Positions 52,548 to 61,060 of a stretch of 64,000 nucleotides of DNA are shown piece after piece. Origin of the DNA: an uncultured Eubacteriales bacterium (GTDB lineage: Bacteria; Bacillota; Clostridia; Christensenellales; Aristaeellaceae); assembly GCA_900542445.1 (NCBI GenBank), contig UQNN01000006.1, positions 1 to 64,000 on the forward strand. The letters run 5' to 3'. The notes beneath the pieces are model-generated. The model had not been told where the DNA came from. It saw only the letters and a list, made by a program, of their open reading frames with translations, and ran no database searches. The position numbers were made by a program, and so were the translations under genes. Each line of letters begins with the position of its first letter. The stretch's first letter is position 1.

Positions 52548-53450
52548 ATGCCAATCAGCCGCCTTTTCCGCCTGCTCTATATCCTGCTGGAACGGGAACG
52601 CGTGCCCGCGCCGGAGCTGGCCCAGACGCTTGAGGTTTCCGTGCGGACGATTTACCGCGACGTGCAGACGCTCGGCGAAGCGGGCATTCCCGTCTATGCC
52701 GAGCGCGGGCGGGACGGCGGCGTGGCCATTCTGCCGACGTTTCGGCTGAACAAATCGATGGTCAGCGCCGCAGAAAAGCAGGATATGCTCGCCGCTTTGC
52801 AGGCGCTCGCTTCCACCGGCGCATCCGACCGGGAGACGCTGGGCAAACTGAGCGCTTTTTTCGGCGGCAGGCAGGCAGACTGGGTGCACATCGACTTTGC
52901 GGATTGGAGCGGCGCGCGCGACGGCTTGATCCCCGCACTGAAAGCGGCCATCCTGAATCGTCAGCGGCTCACTTTTGATTATTACAACAGCAGCGGCATG
53001 TGCGCGCCGCGCGAGGTCTGCCCCATCCGCCTGTGGTTCAAAAGCAGCGCGTGGTATCTGCTGGCGTACTGCATGCAAAAGCGCGCCCTGCGCACCTTCA
53101 AGCTCACGCGCATCAAGCGTCTGCGCGCCATTCCGGGCGAATTTCCAGACGAGGCGCTGGCCTGCGCGCAGATCGAGCCGGCGGATATTCAGCCGGATAC
53201 GCCGCCTGTCCGCTTCACGTTGCGCATCGACGCAAGCATGGCGTTCCGCGTCTACGACGACTTTGAGGAAGAACAGCTTACGCGGATGGAAAGCGGCGAT
53301 TTTCTTGTGCGGGCCGCATTCATGCCCGGCGAATGGCTGATTTCCTTTATCCTGAGTTACGGCGCGCACGCAAAGGTGGTCGAGCCGAAAGCGCTGGCGG
53401 ACGCGGTACGCCGCGAACTTGAAAAAATATCGGCGCTGTATAAAACCTGA
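52548..53450 (+). CDS. YafY-type HTH/WYL transcriptional regulator
   Basis: 300 residues. Winged HTH at 1-60 (LLERERVPAPELAQTLEVSVRTIYRDVQTLGEAGIPV), then a WYL domain with the literal WYL in SAWYLLAYC at about residue 168 and LRIDASMAFRVYDDF, and a C-terminal WCX part. WYL domains sense nucleic acids or small ligands. GAAGGAAG precedes ATG 52548. It is divergent from priA and followed by a small zinc-ribbon gene it may control. Confidence 0.9.
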   Translation: MPISRLFRLLYILLERERVPAPELAQTLEVSVRTIYRDVQTLGEAGIPVYAERGRDGGVAILPTFRLNKSMVSAAEKQDMLAALQALASTGASDRETLGKLSAFFGGRQADWVHIDFADWSGARDGLIPALKAAILNRQRLTFDYYNSSGMCAPREVCPIRLWFKSSAWYLLAYCMQKRALRTFKLTRIKRLRAIPGEFPDEALACAQIEPADIQPDTPPVRFTLRIDASMAFRVYDDFEEEQLTRMESGDFLVRAAFMPGEWLISFILSYGAHAKVVEPKALADAVRRELEKISALYKT

Positions 53451-53512
53451 CAGACTGTTGTCAGCTTTTCCATGCGATAATCCATCCATCAACAACAAGG
53501 AGGATGTTTTTC

Positions 53513-53794
53513 ATGGAAAAGGACATCGATTTCGCGAATACCCCGATCTGCCAGAGCTGCGGCATGCCGCTCACTTCGCCGGAACAATTCGGCAAAAACG
53601 CCGACGGCACGGCAAACGGCGATTACTGCGTCTACTGCTGCCCAGACGGCGAAGCCAACATGCGCGGCACACTGGATGAAATGATCGATTTCTGCGCGCC
53701 GCTTGAGGTCAAGCTCGGCCTGTTTCCCGACGAAAAGACCGCCAGAAACGCGCTCGCTCAATATCTGCCGACGCTCAAGCGTTGGCGCGCGTAA
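53513..53794 (+). CDS. Small putative zinc-ribbon protein
   Basis: 93 residues: CQSCGMPL and CVYCCPDGEANM near the N-terminus form a probable zinc site, then a helical half (TLDEMIDFCAPLEVKLGLF). This one-domain family is often found next to YafY-like regulators; function unknown. AAGGAGG lies 9 bases before ATG 53513; an in-frame ATG at 53504 sits inside that site's reach. The 3' end overlaps mutY tail-to-tail by 20 bases. Confidence 0.8.
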   Translation: MEKDIDFANTPICQSCGMPLTSPEQFGKNADGTANGDYCVYCCPDGEANMRGTLDEMIDFCAPLEVKLGLFPDEKTARNALAQYLPTLKRWRA

Positions 53795-54827
53795 GCGTAT
53801 CCGCCGCGAATCTGCGCGCGGCCTTGACTGCCGTAGGCATGGGCAGGGCCGCCAGCTCGTCGGCGCTCACCCAGCGGCCATCCGGCACATCGGCGAGGCT
53901 TTCTGCGGCGAAGGCATGGATTTCCATCTCCCAAATCAGATGGGTAAAGACATGTCTGGCGTGGCCAAGACGCGCGTCGTAGGCGGCGGAAACGCCCAGC
54001 TGACTGAGCGCCGCGCACATCTGCGAAGGTGACAGCTCCCTGGCCGCATCCGGAAAGACGGAAAGGCCGCCGAGCAGGCGCTCCTTCCGCAGAACGGTCA
54101 GCACCCGATTTTGACAAAATACCAGCATCACGCAGCGCATTTCGACGCGCTGCGCTTTTTTTCTGGGCTTGACAGGCAGGTTCGCCGCAATTCCCCGCGC
54201 ATGGCCTTTACAGTTCTCCCTCACCGGGCAGAGCAGACAGGCGGGGCTTTTCGGCGTACACATCGTCGCGCCCATCTCCATCATGGCGTTGGCAAACGCG
54301 CCTGGACGGTCAGGCGGCACAAGCTCCTGCGTCAGATCGTGAATCATGCGGCGGCTCTTCGGGCTGCCCATCTCCTCTGAAAGGGCAAAATACCGACAGA
54401 CGACGCGCTCCACGTTGCCATCCACCGCCGCAGCCGGAATGCCGAACGCAATGGAAGCAATCGCGCCGCTGGTATAATCCCCGATGCCGGGCAGCGCGCG
54501 CAGCTTCTCCAAATCGGCAGGCAGTTCGCCGCCATGCTGCGAAACGATCAGTTTTGCCGCCTTTTGCAGCGAACGCGCGCGGCTGTAATACCCCAGTCCC
54601 TCCCACGCCTTGAGCAGCTCCTCTTCCGGCGCGTCGGCCAGCGCATACACGTCGGGATAGCGCGCAAGAAAACGTTCATAATAAGAAACGACCGTCTCCG
54701 CGCGCGTCTGCTGGAGCATGATCTCGGAAATCCAGATTCGATAAGCGTCCTTTGTGTGCCGCCACGGCAGGTCGCGATGCCCGGCGTCATACCACGAAAG
54801 GACTGACCGCGTAAAGTTTTGATCCAT
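53775..54827 (-). CDS. mutY: A/G-specific adenine glycosylase MutY
   Basis: 350 residues: EIMLQQTRAETVVSYYERF, helix-hairpin-helix LPGIGDYTSGAIASIAF with catalytic Asp in AVDGNVERV, the 4Fe-4S motif CTPKSPACLLCPVRENC, and a C-terminal NUDIX-like 8-oxoG recognition domain. It removes A opposite 8-oxoguanine. ATG 54827 has GGAGGG 6 bases upstream. Confidence 0.95.
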   Translation of the reverse strand: MDQNFTRSVLSWYDAGHRDLPWRHTKDAYRIWISEIMLQQTRAETVVSYYERFLARYPDVYALADAPEEELLKAWEGLGYYSRARSLQKAAKLIVSQHGGELPADLEKLRALPGIGDYTSGAIASIAFGIPAAAVDGNVERVVCRYFALSEEMGSPKSRRMIHDLTQELVPPDRPGAFANAMMEMGATMCTPKSPACLLCPVRENCKGHARGIAANLPVKPRKKAQRVEMRCVMLVFCQNRVLTVLRKERLLGGLSVFPDAARELSPSQMCAALSQLGVSAAYDARLGHARHVFTHLIWEMEIHAFAAESLADVPDGRWVSADELAALPMPTAVKAARRFAADTLTRANA

Positions 54828-54999
54828 ATTCGGCCCTCCAATGGCGCTTATTTTACCATAAAAGGCCGGTTTCGGCCACTGAATCGGGTGATTTATCTGA
54901 AAAATGGAGAAATTTCGAGTTTTGAATTGTTTGAATGCGTTATTTTCCATAAAACGGTTAAAATAGAGGAAAATAAAAAAATCCAATGGTCAACCCGTG

Positions 55000-55028
55000 T
55001 TGCCGAATTGGCTTGACTCGCGTATATT
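55000..55028 (+). promoter_or_regulatory. Promoter of groES-groEL
   Basis: TTGCCG (55000-55005), 17 bases, TATATT (55023-55028); transcription would start just before the CIRCE repeat. A TTGACT at 55013 is present but too close to any -10. Confidence 0.6.
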
Positions 55029-55038
55029 ATATCTTGCT

Positions 55039-55065
55039 TTAGCACTCGTCCACAAAGAGTGCTAA
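55039..55065 (+). promoter_or_regulatory. CIRCE operator (HrcA site)
   Basis: Perfect TTAGCACTC - N9 - GAGTGCTAA inverted repeat. HrcA represses here at normal temperature; heat titrates it through GroEL. Confidence 0.97.
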
Positions 55066-55100
55066 CAAAGTTGAAAGGCAATGTAAGGAGGTCTATCAAA

Positions 55101-55388
55101 ATGAGCTTGAAACCCCTTTTTGACCGCGTTGTTCTCAAGGACGCGGAAATTGAAGAAACCACCAAGAGCGGTATTATCCTCACGTCCGCCGCGCAGGAGA
55201 AGCCGCAGTACGCCTACATCGTGGCCGTCGGCCCCGGCGGCGTTGTGGATGGCAAGGAAGTCGCCATGCAGGTGAAGGAAGGCCAGAAGGTCGTCTATTC
55301 CAAGTACGCCGGCACGGAGATCAAGATTGACGGCGAGGAATACAAGATCGTCCGTCAGAACGACATTCTCGCCATCGTCGAAGGCTAA
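55101..55388 (+). CDS. groES: Co-chaperonin GroES
   Basis: 95 residues: KPLFDRVVLKDAEIEE, the mobile-loop TTKSGIILTSAAQEKPQ, and GGVVDGKEVAMQVKEGQKVVYSKYAGTEI. AAGGAGG stands before ATG 55101. It caps the GroEL ring. It is followed after 108 bases by groEL; that spacer has TTCCGCC/GGCGGAA and CGCG arms that could fold and tune the two proteins' ratio. Confidence 0.98.
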   Translation: MSLKPLFDRVVLKDAEIEETTKSGIILTSAAQEKPQYAYIVAVGPGGVVDGKEVAMQVKEGQKVVYSKYAGTEIKIDGEEYKIVRQNDILAIVEG

Positions 55389-55496
55389 GCCTTCACTTAC
55401 TTCCGCCGCTTGATCGCGTAAACCCCAAATGTTTGGCACACGCGAGCAAAGAGGGCGGAAATTCAAAAAGAACCTGATTGGTAGGAGGTCATCATT

Positions 55497-57128
55497 ATGG
55501 CTAAGCAGATTATTTTCGGCGAGGAAGCCCGCCGTTCCCTGGAAAAGGGCATCAACGCTCTGGCGGATACCGTCAAGATCACCCTCGGCCCGAAAGGCCG
55601 CAACGTGGTGCTCGACAAGAAATACGGCGCGCCGCTCATCACCAACGACGGCGTGACCATCGCCAAGGAAATCGAGCTGGAGAACCCGTTTGAGAACATG
55701 GGCGCTCAGCTGGTGAAGGAAGTCGCCACCAAGACCAACGACGTCGCGGGCGACGGCACCACCACTGCTACCCTGCTGGCGCAGGCGATCATCCGCGAGG
55801 GCCTGAAGAACCTGGCTGCGGGCGCGAACCCGATGGTGCTGCGCAGCGGCATCGAGGCCGCCACGAACGCTGCCGTCGAGAGCCTGAAGAACCTGAGCGT
55901 GCCGGTCAGCGGCAAGCAGTCCATCGAGAACGTCGCCGCGAACTCCGCCGCCGATCCGACCATCGGCAAGCTGATTTCCGAGGCGATGGAGAAGGTCGGC
56001 AAGGACGGCGTCATCACCGTTGAGGAGAGCAAGACCATGCAGACCAACCTCTCTCTGGTGGAAGGCATGCAGTTCGACCGCGGCTATGTTTCCGCTTACA
56101 TGGCGACCGACACCGACAAGATGGAGGCCGTGCTGGATAACCCGTATATCCTCATCACCGACAAGAAGATCAGCAACATTCAGGAGATCTTGCCGCTGCT
56201 GGAGCAGGTTGTGCAGGCCGGCCGCAAGATGCTGATCATCGCCGAGGACATTGAAGGCGAAGCGATGGCGACGCTGGTCGTCAACAAACTGCGCGGCACG
56301 TTTACCTGCGTGGCCGTCAAGGCGCCGGGCTTCGGCGATCGCCGCAAGGCCATGCTCCAGGATATCGCTATCCTGACCGGCGGCCAAGTCATCTCCGAAG
56401 AGCTGGGCTACGAGCTCAAGAGCGCGACGGTTGACATGCTCGGTTCCGCGCGTCAGGTCAAGGTGGACAAGGACAACACCACCATCGTCGAGGGCGCTGG
56501 CAACCCGCAGGAAATCGCGGCGCGCGTTGCTTCTATCCGCACCCAGATCGGCGAGACCACGTCCGATTACGACCGCGAGAAGCTGCAGGAGCGTCTGGCC
56601 AAGCTGGCCGGCGGCGTTGCGGTGATTCAGGTCGGCGCGGCCACCGAAATTGAAATGAAGGAGCGCAAGATGCGCATCGAGGACGCGCTGTCCGCGACGC
56701 GTGCCGCCGTTGAGGAAGGCATTGTTCCGGGCGGCGGAACGGCGCTGCTGAGCGTGCTGCCGGACGTGCAGGCCATCCTGCCGAAGTACACCGGCGACGC
56801 GAAGACCGGCGTGCAGATCGTGCTGCGCGCGCTGGAAGAGCCGGTTCGCCAGATTGCGGCCAACGCGGGCATGGAAGGCTCCGTCATTGTCGAGAAGATT
56901 AAGCGCACCAAGAAGCCGGGCTACGGCTACGACGCGCTGAACGACAAGTACGTCGATATGGTTGAGGCCGGCATCATCGACCCGACCAAGGTCACCCGCA
57001 GCGCGCTGCAGAATGCGGCTTCCGTCGCGGCGACCGTGCTGACCACCGAGTCTCTCGTGGCGGACATCCCGGAAAAGAATCCGGCTCCTGCCCCGGCGGC
57101 TGATCCGGGCATGGGCGGCATGTACTAA
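55497..57128 (+). CDS. groEL: Chaperonin GroEL
   Basis: 543 residues with all hallmarks: KITLGPKGRNVVLDKKYGAP, NDVAGDGTTTATLLAQAI, KAPGFGDRRKAML, AAVEEGIVPGGGTALL and the GGMY end. AGGAGG lies 8 bases before ATG 55497. Controlled by the upstream CIRCE site. Confidence 0.98.
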   Translation: MAKQIIFGEEARRSLEKGINALADTVKITLGPKGRNVVLDKKYGAPLITNDGVTIAKEIELENPFENMGAQLVKEVATKTNDVAGDGTTTATLLAQAIIREGLKNLAAGANPMVLRSGIEAATNAAVESLKNLSVPVSGKQSIENVAANSAADPTIGKLISEAMEKVGKDGVITVEESKTMQTNLSLVEGMQFDRGYVSAYMATDTDKMEAVLDNPYILITDKKISNIQEILPLLEQVVQAGRKMLIIAEDIEGEAMATLVVNKLRGTFTCVAVKAPGFGDRRKAMLQDIAILTGGQVISEELGYELKSATVDMLGSARQVKVDKDNTTIVEGAGNPQEIAARVASIRTQIGETTSDYDREKLQERLAKLAGGVAVIQVGAATEIEMKERKMRIEDALSATRAAVEEGIVPGGGTALLSVLPDVQAILPKYTGDAKTGVQIVLRALEEPVRQIAANAGMEGSVIVEKIKRTKKPGYGYDALNDKYVDMVEAGIIDPTKVTRSALQNAASVAATVLTTESLVADIPEKNPAPAPAADPGMGGMY

Positions 57129-57158
57129 GCCTTCAAACTGAAACAGCATCAAAAAAAT

Positions 57159-57195
57159 GGGGAGTGGCTCTCGCGAGAGGGCCGCTCCCTTTTTT
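57159..57195 (+). terminator. Terminator of groEL
   Basis: GGGAG/CTCCC and GGC/GCC arms around TCTCGCGAGAG (57159-57189) are followed by TTTTTT. Confidence 0.9.
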
Positions 57196-57206
57196 ACTTC
57201 TTCAAT

Positions 57207-57296
57207 CCGCTTCGCTGACAGACCTTCGGCATTCCGCTTCCCGCTCACAGTGGGCAGCGCGCTTCAAGCCCCCAAAGGGGGAGCCTTTGGGTTTTA
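57207..57296 (+). repeat. Interspersed repeat, family 1, copy without terminal repeats
   Basis: CCGCTTCGCTGACAGACCTTCGGCATTCCGCTTCC, then AAAGGGGGAGCCTTTGGGTTTTAAG, match the inside of the 37346 element and part of the 27788 copy. It fills most of the non-coding gap after groEL. Confidence 0.6.
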
Positions 57297-57336
57297 AGAA
57301 CCATTTGAACTCGCCGCCGTCTGCGGCGACTTATGG

Positions 57337-58248
57337 TCAACGGAAGAGATCCAACGGCCACGTCCATTTCTTCCCCTTCTCCGTCCTGACCGTCACTTTC
57401 GCTCCGTTGGAGCGGCAGACGATTGTCCCGCATTCATCCGTGCGATAGACCGCCGCGCCCTCGTCGGCAAGGCGCGACAGCACCTCTTCATGCGGATGGC
57501 CGTAGGCATTGTCCTTTCCGCAGCTGATGATGGCGTAGGCCGGCATAACCTGCCGCAGAAAAACATAAGACGTGGACGTGTTGCTGCCATGATGGCCGAC
57601 TTTGAGCACCGTGGCGGACAAGTCCTCCCCGCTGTCGGTCATATCGTATTCGGACGGCCTTTCCGCGTCGCCCGTAAACAGGAAAGCCGTCTGCCCATAC
57701 GTGATCCTGACGACGAGAGAAAGATCGTTCACATTGTCGTAAATGCCCAGCGGCGCGAGGAATTCGACCTTCGCGCGACCGAGCGAAAAACTCTGCCCTG
57801 CCTGCGGCACAGTGATTTTGAGCTTTTTGTCATCCGCCGCGCGCTTCATCGTCTCAAACGGTTTGGCTTCAAATTCATCCACGGGCGAATACAGCTTTTT
57901 AACCTTGCAGGCGCGGATCACATCCGGCAGACCGCCGATATGATCCGCATGCGGATGCGTGCCGATCACGAAGTCAACCTTGGAGACATGCAGCGTGTTT
58001 TGCAGATACTCGACCATCTTTGCCCCGTTTTCAGCCGTGCCGCCGTCGATGACAAGCGTCTTTCCGTCGCAGACAACGATCGCTCCGTCGCCCTGCCCGA
58101 CATCCACAAAATGCACGGCAAACCCAATTCGCGAGGTCTGCCAGGCGCTGTACGCTGCAAAGCCCGCCGCCGTAAGAAACGCCAGCGTCAGCCATACGGC
58201 CAGCAGTGCGCGCCAGTCGAAACGCTTCCCGTGTTGTTTGAATTTCAT
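57337..58248 (-). CDS. Membrane-anchored ComEC/Rec2-like metallo-beta-lactamase-fold protein
   Basis: 303 residues: one N-terminal membrane span (ALLAVWLTLAFLTAAGFAAYSAW, about 12-34), then an outward MBL domain with VDVGQGDGAIV, IGTHPHADHIGG (metal His/Asp), TGDAE and KVGHHGSNTS. It matches the separate MBL domain of ComEC, which in DNA uptake is thought to degrade the non-transported strand, but no channel domain is present here. A nuclease or phosphodiesterase role outside the membrane is inferred. ATG 58248 is chosen; upstream in-frame TTG codons are alternatives. Confidence 0.85.
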   Translation of the reverse strand: MKFKQHGKRFDWRALLAVWLTLAFLTAAGFAAYSAWQTSRIGFAVHFVDVGQGDGAIVVCDGKTLVIDGGTAENGAKMVEYLQNTLHVSKVDFVIGTHPHADHIGGLPDVIRACKVKKLYSPVDEFEAKPFETMKRAADDKKLKITVPQAGQSFSLGRAKVEFLAPLGIYDNVNDLSLVVRITYGQTAFLFTGDAERPSEYDMTDSGEDLSATVLKVGHHGSNTSTSYVFLRQVMPAYAIISCGKDNAYGHPHEEVLSRLADEGAAVYRTDECGTIVCRSNGAKVTVRTEKGKKWTWPLDLFR

Positions 58249-58571
58249 TTTTTTCAAAAAACCTTCCCTGATGATGGGTTTCAGCTTATCATGCCGCGCC
58301 GGATTTTGCAAGCGTGCGAAAGTTTGTGACGAAAATGTGACAGTCCGGCGGTTTTTTCTGGTATTTCGTCATAATCATCTTGTGAAATCGGCCGAAATCC
58401 GATAAAATGAGAGCTGTTTCAGCTTTGACAGACATGTTTTGAAAAAAAATTTAAATTTTTTTCAAAAAAAGTGAAATTTTCGGCGGTTTTCAACGTCTAT
58501 AAAGATAGAGACATATTCAAGGCGGCCGGAACCGCCGTTTGATTCACCTTTGAGAAAGGAGGTCACAGGTC
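58249..58571. other. Divergent non-coding region before the caspase-like gene
   Basis: 323 bases between divergent genes, very A/T-rich around 58435-58490. TTGACA (58424-58429) on the plus strand lacks a proper -10; TATAAA (58509) lacks a proper -35. GGCGG/CCGCC at about 58521-58537 makes a short hairpin before the ribosome site GAAAGGAGG. No riboswitch that I recognise. Confidence 0.4.
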
Positions 58572-60050
58572 ATGCGGAAGATGCTCGCGCTCATCGCTTC
58601 TCTGCTGCTGCTCACACTGCCCGCCCTCGCGCTGGGCCAGACGCGCGCGCTGCTGGTTGCCTGCCACGACTTTCTTTCCATGCCGGGCCTCGGCAATTCC
58701 GTTTCCGGCAATCTGCACATCATCGGTTCTGCGCTCGTCGGCGCGGGGCTGAATGTCGGCAGCCTGTCCATCGAGGACGGCACCATCGGCACGCTCGACC
58801 ATCTGCGCGGCGCGATAAACGATGCGTTTAACGGCGCAGATGAAACCGACCTGTCCATCCTCTATCTGTGTACACACGGCGTGCTTTCCTCCGCCGACGA
58901 CGGGCAGGTTTACCTGATGCTGGGCGACGGCAAAAGCGAAGCCCCGCTGAGCGCGGCAGACTTGCAGCAGCTTCTCTCCTCCATACAGGGCGAAAAGCTG
59001 CTGATCGTGGACGCATGCTATTCCGGCGCGCTGATCGGCCGCGGCATATCCGCGCAAAGCCTGCTTCCGGGCAGCCGCGCGCAGTCGCCCGCGTCCATGG
59101 AAACGCCTTTCCTCGCGGATTCAAGCATTCACGTGCTGACCTCCGCCAGTGGATTTGAATCCAGTTGGTATTACGACAGCGAAGGTCTGACGACAGGCGC
59201 GGTTTCTTACTTTGCCAGCGCGCTTTCCAGCGGTCTTGGGCTGTATGGCAAGCCGGAAGCGGATATGAACAATAACGGCGAAGTCACACTGGAAGAACTG
59301 CGGCGCTACCTGAGCGCGGCAGTACCTTCCTCTTCCGTGCAGCTGCTCTCCGCTCAGGCGAACACGCTGACCCTCCCTGTGGCGACGGGCGCTTCGCTTT
59401 CCCGCGCGCTCTCCGGGTTCAGCTACGGCGACAGCCTGCTGGAAGACGACGACCCGACGCTCGAATTTTCCTATACCGTAACCGAAGAAACCGCCGTGCA
59501 GTACCGCGTGGTGCGGCAGGTCGGCAGCGGCTGGGACTGGCAGGGCGCAACCACTTTCCTCGATGAAGGCGACAACGGCGACGGTCTGCTCGTCCCAGGA
59601 CGCAAGACGCGCGAACTGACGCTCGACGGCATGCTCGAAGGGGAAAGCGGCTATCTCATGCTGCAAGTCTTTGCCGTCACAGGCGAGGAAGTCATTCTCT
59701 GTTCCGAGCGGCTGTTGGCCGTCCGTCCCGCGTTTGTCGAACCGACGGTGACGCTCAGCAGCGCAGATCCGACGCTGAACACGGCGAGTCTGCGCGAACT
59801 GGCGCTCGAAGCGCACATCAATGTCCCGGCGGAAATCAGCGTTTCCATTTACGACGCAGAGGGCCGGCCCGTGCGCCGTCTGGCCAGCGCTCAGTTGACA
59901 CGTCCGACGCCCGGCGATATCACCATGCTCTATTGGGACGGACGCGACAACGCAGGCAACCCCGTTCCTTCCGGCGCATACACCGCCGCGCTGGAAACCG
60001 TCATCAGCGGCAACCGTCAAAAGGCGACCGTCGATCTCACGGTGCAGTAA
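58572..60050 (+). CDS. Secreted caspase-like (C14-type) protein with an EF-hand loop and FlgD-like end
   Basis: 492 residues. Signal peptide 1-22; caspase-like domain 24-225 with His 102 (LYLCTHGVLSS) and Cys 149 (LIVDACYSG), the catalytic dyad of clan CD peptidases. Residues 231-242, DMNNNGEVTLEE, form a calcium EF-hand/dockerin-type loop right after it. Two beta domains follow; the last (VSIYDAEGRPVRRLA...TMLYWDGRDNAGNPVPSGAYT, about 420-480) resembles the FlgD Ig-like fold. An exported, possibly calcium-activated protease that cuts after Arg/Lys or another residue is likely; the specificity is unknown. AAAGGAGG precedes ATG 58572. The end overlaps the next gene tail-to-tail by 14 bases. 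Confidence 0.85.
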   Translation: MRKMLALIASLLLLTLPALALGQTRALLVACHDFLSMPGLGNSVSGNLHIIGSALVGAGLNVGSLSIEDGTIGTLDHLRGAINDAFNGADETDLSILYLCTHGVLSSADDGQVYLMLGDGKSEAPLSAADLQQLLSSIQGEKLLIVDACYSGALIGRGISAQSLLPGSRAQSPASMETPFLADSSIHVLTSASGFESSWYYDSEGLTTGAVSYFASALSSGLGLYGKPEADMNNNGEVTLEELRRYLSAAVPSSSVQLLSAQANTLTLPVATGASLSRALSGFSYGDSLLEDDDPTLEFSYTVTEETAVQYRVVRQVGSGWDWQGATTFLDEGDNGDGLLVPGRKTRELTLDGMLEGESGYLMLQVFAVTGEEVILCSERLLAVRPAFVEPTVTLSSADPTLNTASLRELALEAHINVPAEISVSIYDAEGRPVRRLASAQLTRPTPGDITMLYWDGRDNAGNPVPSGAYTAALETVISGNRQKATVDLTVQ

Positions 60051-60891
60051 GCTTGCGCCTGAACGGAAGCACACGGCACAGCGGCATACCCAGACGCATC
60101 AACGCCGCCTCCATCCCCTGCGCGGCGGCCTCGCGCCCCGCGTCCGCGCCAAGCAGCAAATCGGAAAGCGACAGCGCGCCGAACTTCTCCGGCAGAGGAA
60201 TGCGGAAAACGCCGACGTTTCCCCCCATCTCCCGCGCGCATGGCATAAAAAAGCCGCTTGCCTGTTCGAGCGCGTCCGGCTGGTGGCGGAGCGCGGTCTG
60301 TGGCGCAACAACCAGCACCCGCTGCGCACCCATCGTTTGCAGCAGGCGGCAGGCCAGCGGCACGTCATCCATCGGGAGCAGCGGCGAACCCATCCATTCC
60401 ATCGGCGAGACGAACGGAGGACGCGAAAGCGCCGCACGCGCGGCAAAAGCCGTCGAAGCTTGCAGCGTCACAATCGCCCCATCCTGCGTCATGCTCTGCG
60501 TGCAAAAGGCAACGACGTGGCCGCTGCGCGCCGCACGGCAGAGAAACACGCCCTGCCGTTCGCAAAGCCCCAACGCGCGCTCTCCCGTCTGGGCGGCCAG
60601 CAGCTTTTCAAGCCGCCTTCCCCGGCAGATCGCGCTTTTTTTCATGCCCAGCACGTCGCGGGCGGAGGCATCCGCCGTGAGCAGCCGCCGCCCCGCACGG
60701 GCGGCCTGAACCGCCGCGCCGCGTAGTCTGTCCGCGTCGTAACCGACCAGATAGAGCGCCGCAGGCCATGCGGCCGCCTGCATGCCGCAGACGGCATACG
60801 GCGCGACGCCCGCATCCAGCAGCCACGTCAACGCGCCGGCGCTCGCCGCCGCACAGGCGCCGATTCCCGTAAGCACCACGCCAAGCCGCAT
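60037..60891 (-). CDS. Patatin-fold protein lacking catalytic residues
   Basis: 284 residues. The N-terminus RLGVVLTGIGACAAASAGAL followed by WLLDAGVAPYAVCGMQAAA and LYLVGYD tracks the start of bacterial patatin phospholipases (GGGxxG oxyanion loop, then G-x-S-x-G). Here the nucleophile box is G36-M-Q-A-A40 with Gln in place of Ser. Later, FAARAALSRPPFVSP matches the RAS-xx-P block, but the expected Asp-Gly-Gly is reduced to LLPMDDVP. A pseudo-enzyme is likely; the fold assignment rests on motif order, not a search. ATG 60891 follows GGGGGGAAGG. Confidence 0.6.
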   Translation of the reverse strand: MRLGVVLTGIGACAAASAGALTWLLDAGVAPYAVCGMQAAAWPAALYLVGYDADRLRGAAVQAARAGRRLLTADASARDVLGMKKSAICRGRRLEKLLAAQTGERALGLCERQGVFLCRAARSGHVVAFCTQSMTQDGAIVTLQASTAFAARAALSRPPFVSPMEWMGSPLLPMDDVPLACRLLQTMGAQRVLVVAPQTALRHQPDALEQASGFFMPCAREMGGNVGVFRIPLPEKFGALSLSDLLLGADAGREAAAQGMEAALMRLGMPLCRVLPFRRKLTAP

Positions 60892-61060
60892 GCGCCTTCC
60901 CCCCTTTCCCGATATCCCTAATCTATGCAGGCGGCGGGCGAAACAATCAAACATTCGCGGGTGCGGAGGGCTAGAAAGTTTTTCTTACTCTTCCGTTTGC
61001 GCGCGATTTATGATATACTGAAACAGGCCATTTTGTCGAAACTTGAAAGGAAGTTCATTC

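Noticed and set aside
58312..58571. Riboswitch before the caspase-like gene
   Set aside because: No conserved core of any riboswitch class known to me is visible, only A/T tracts and one short GGCGG/CCGCC hairpin.
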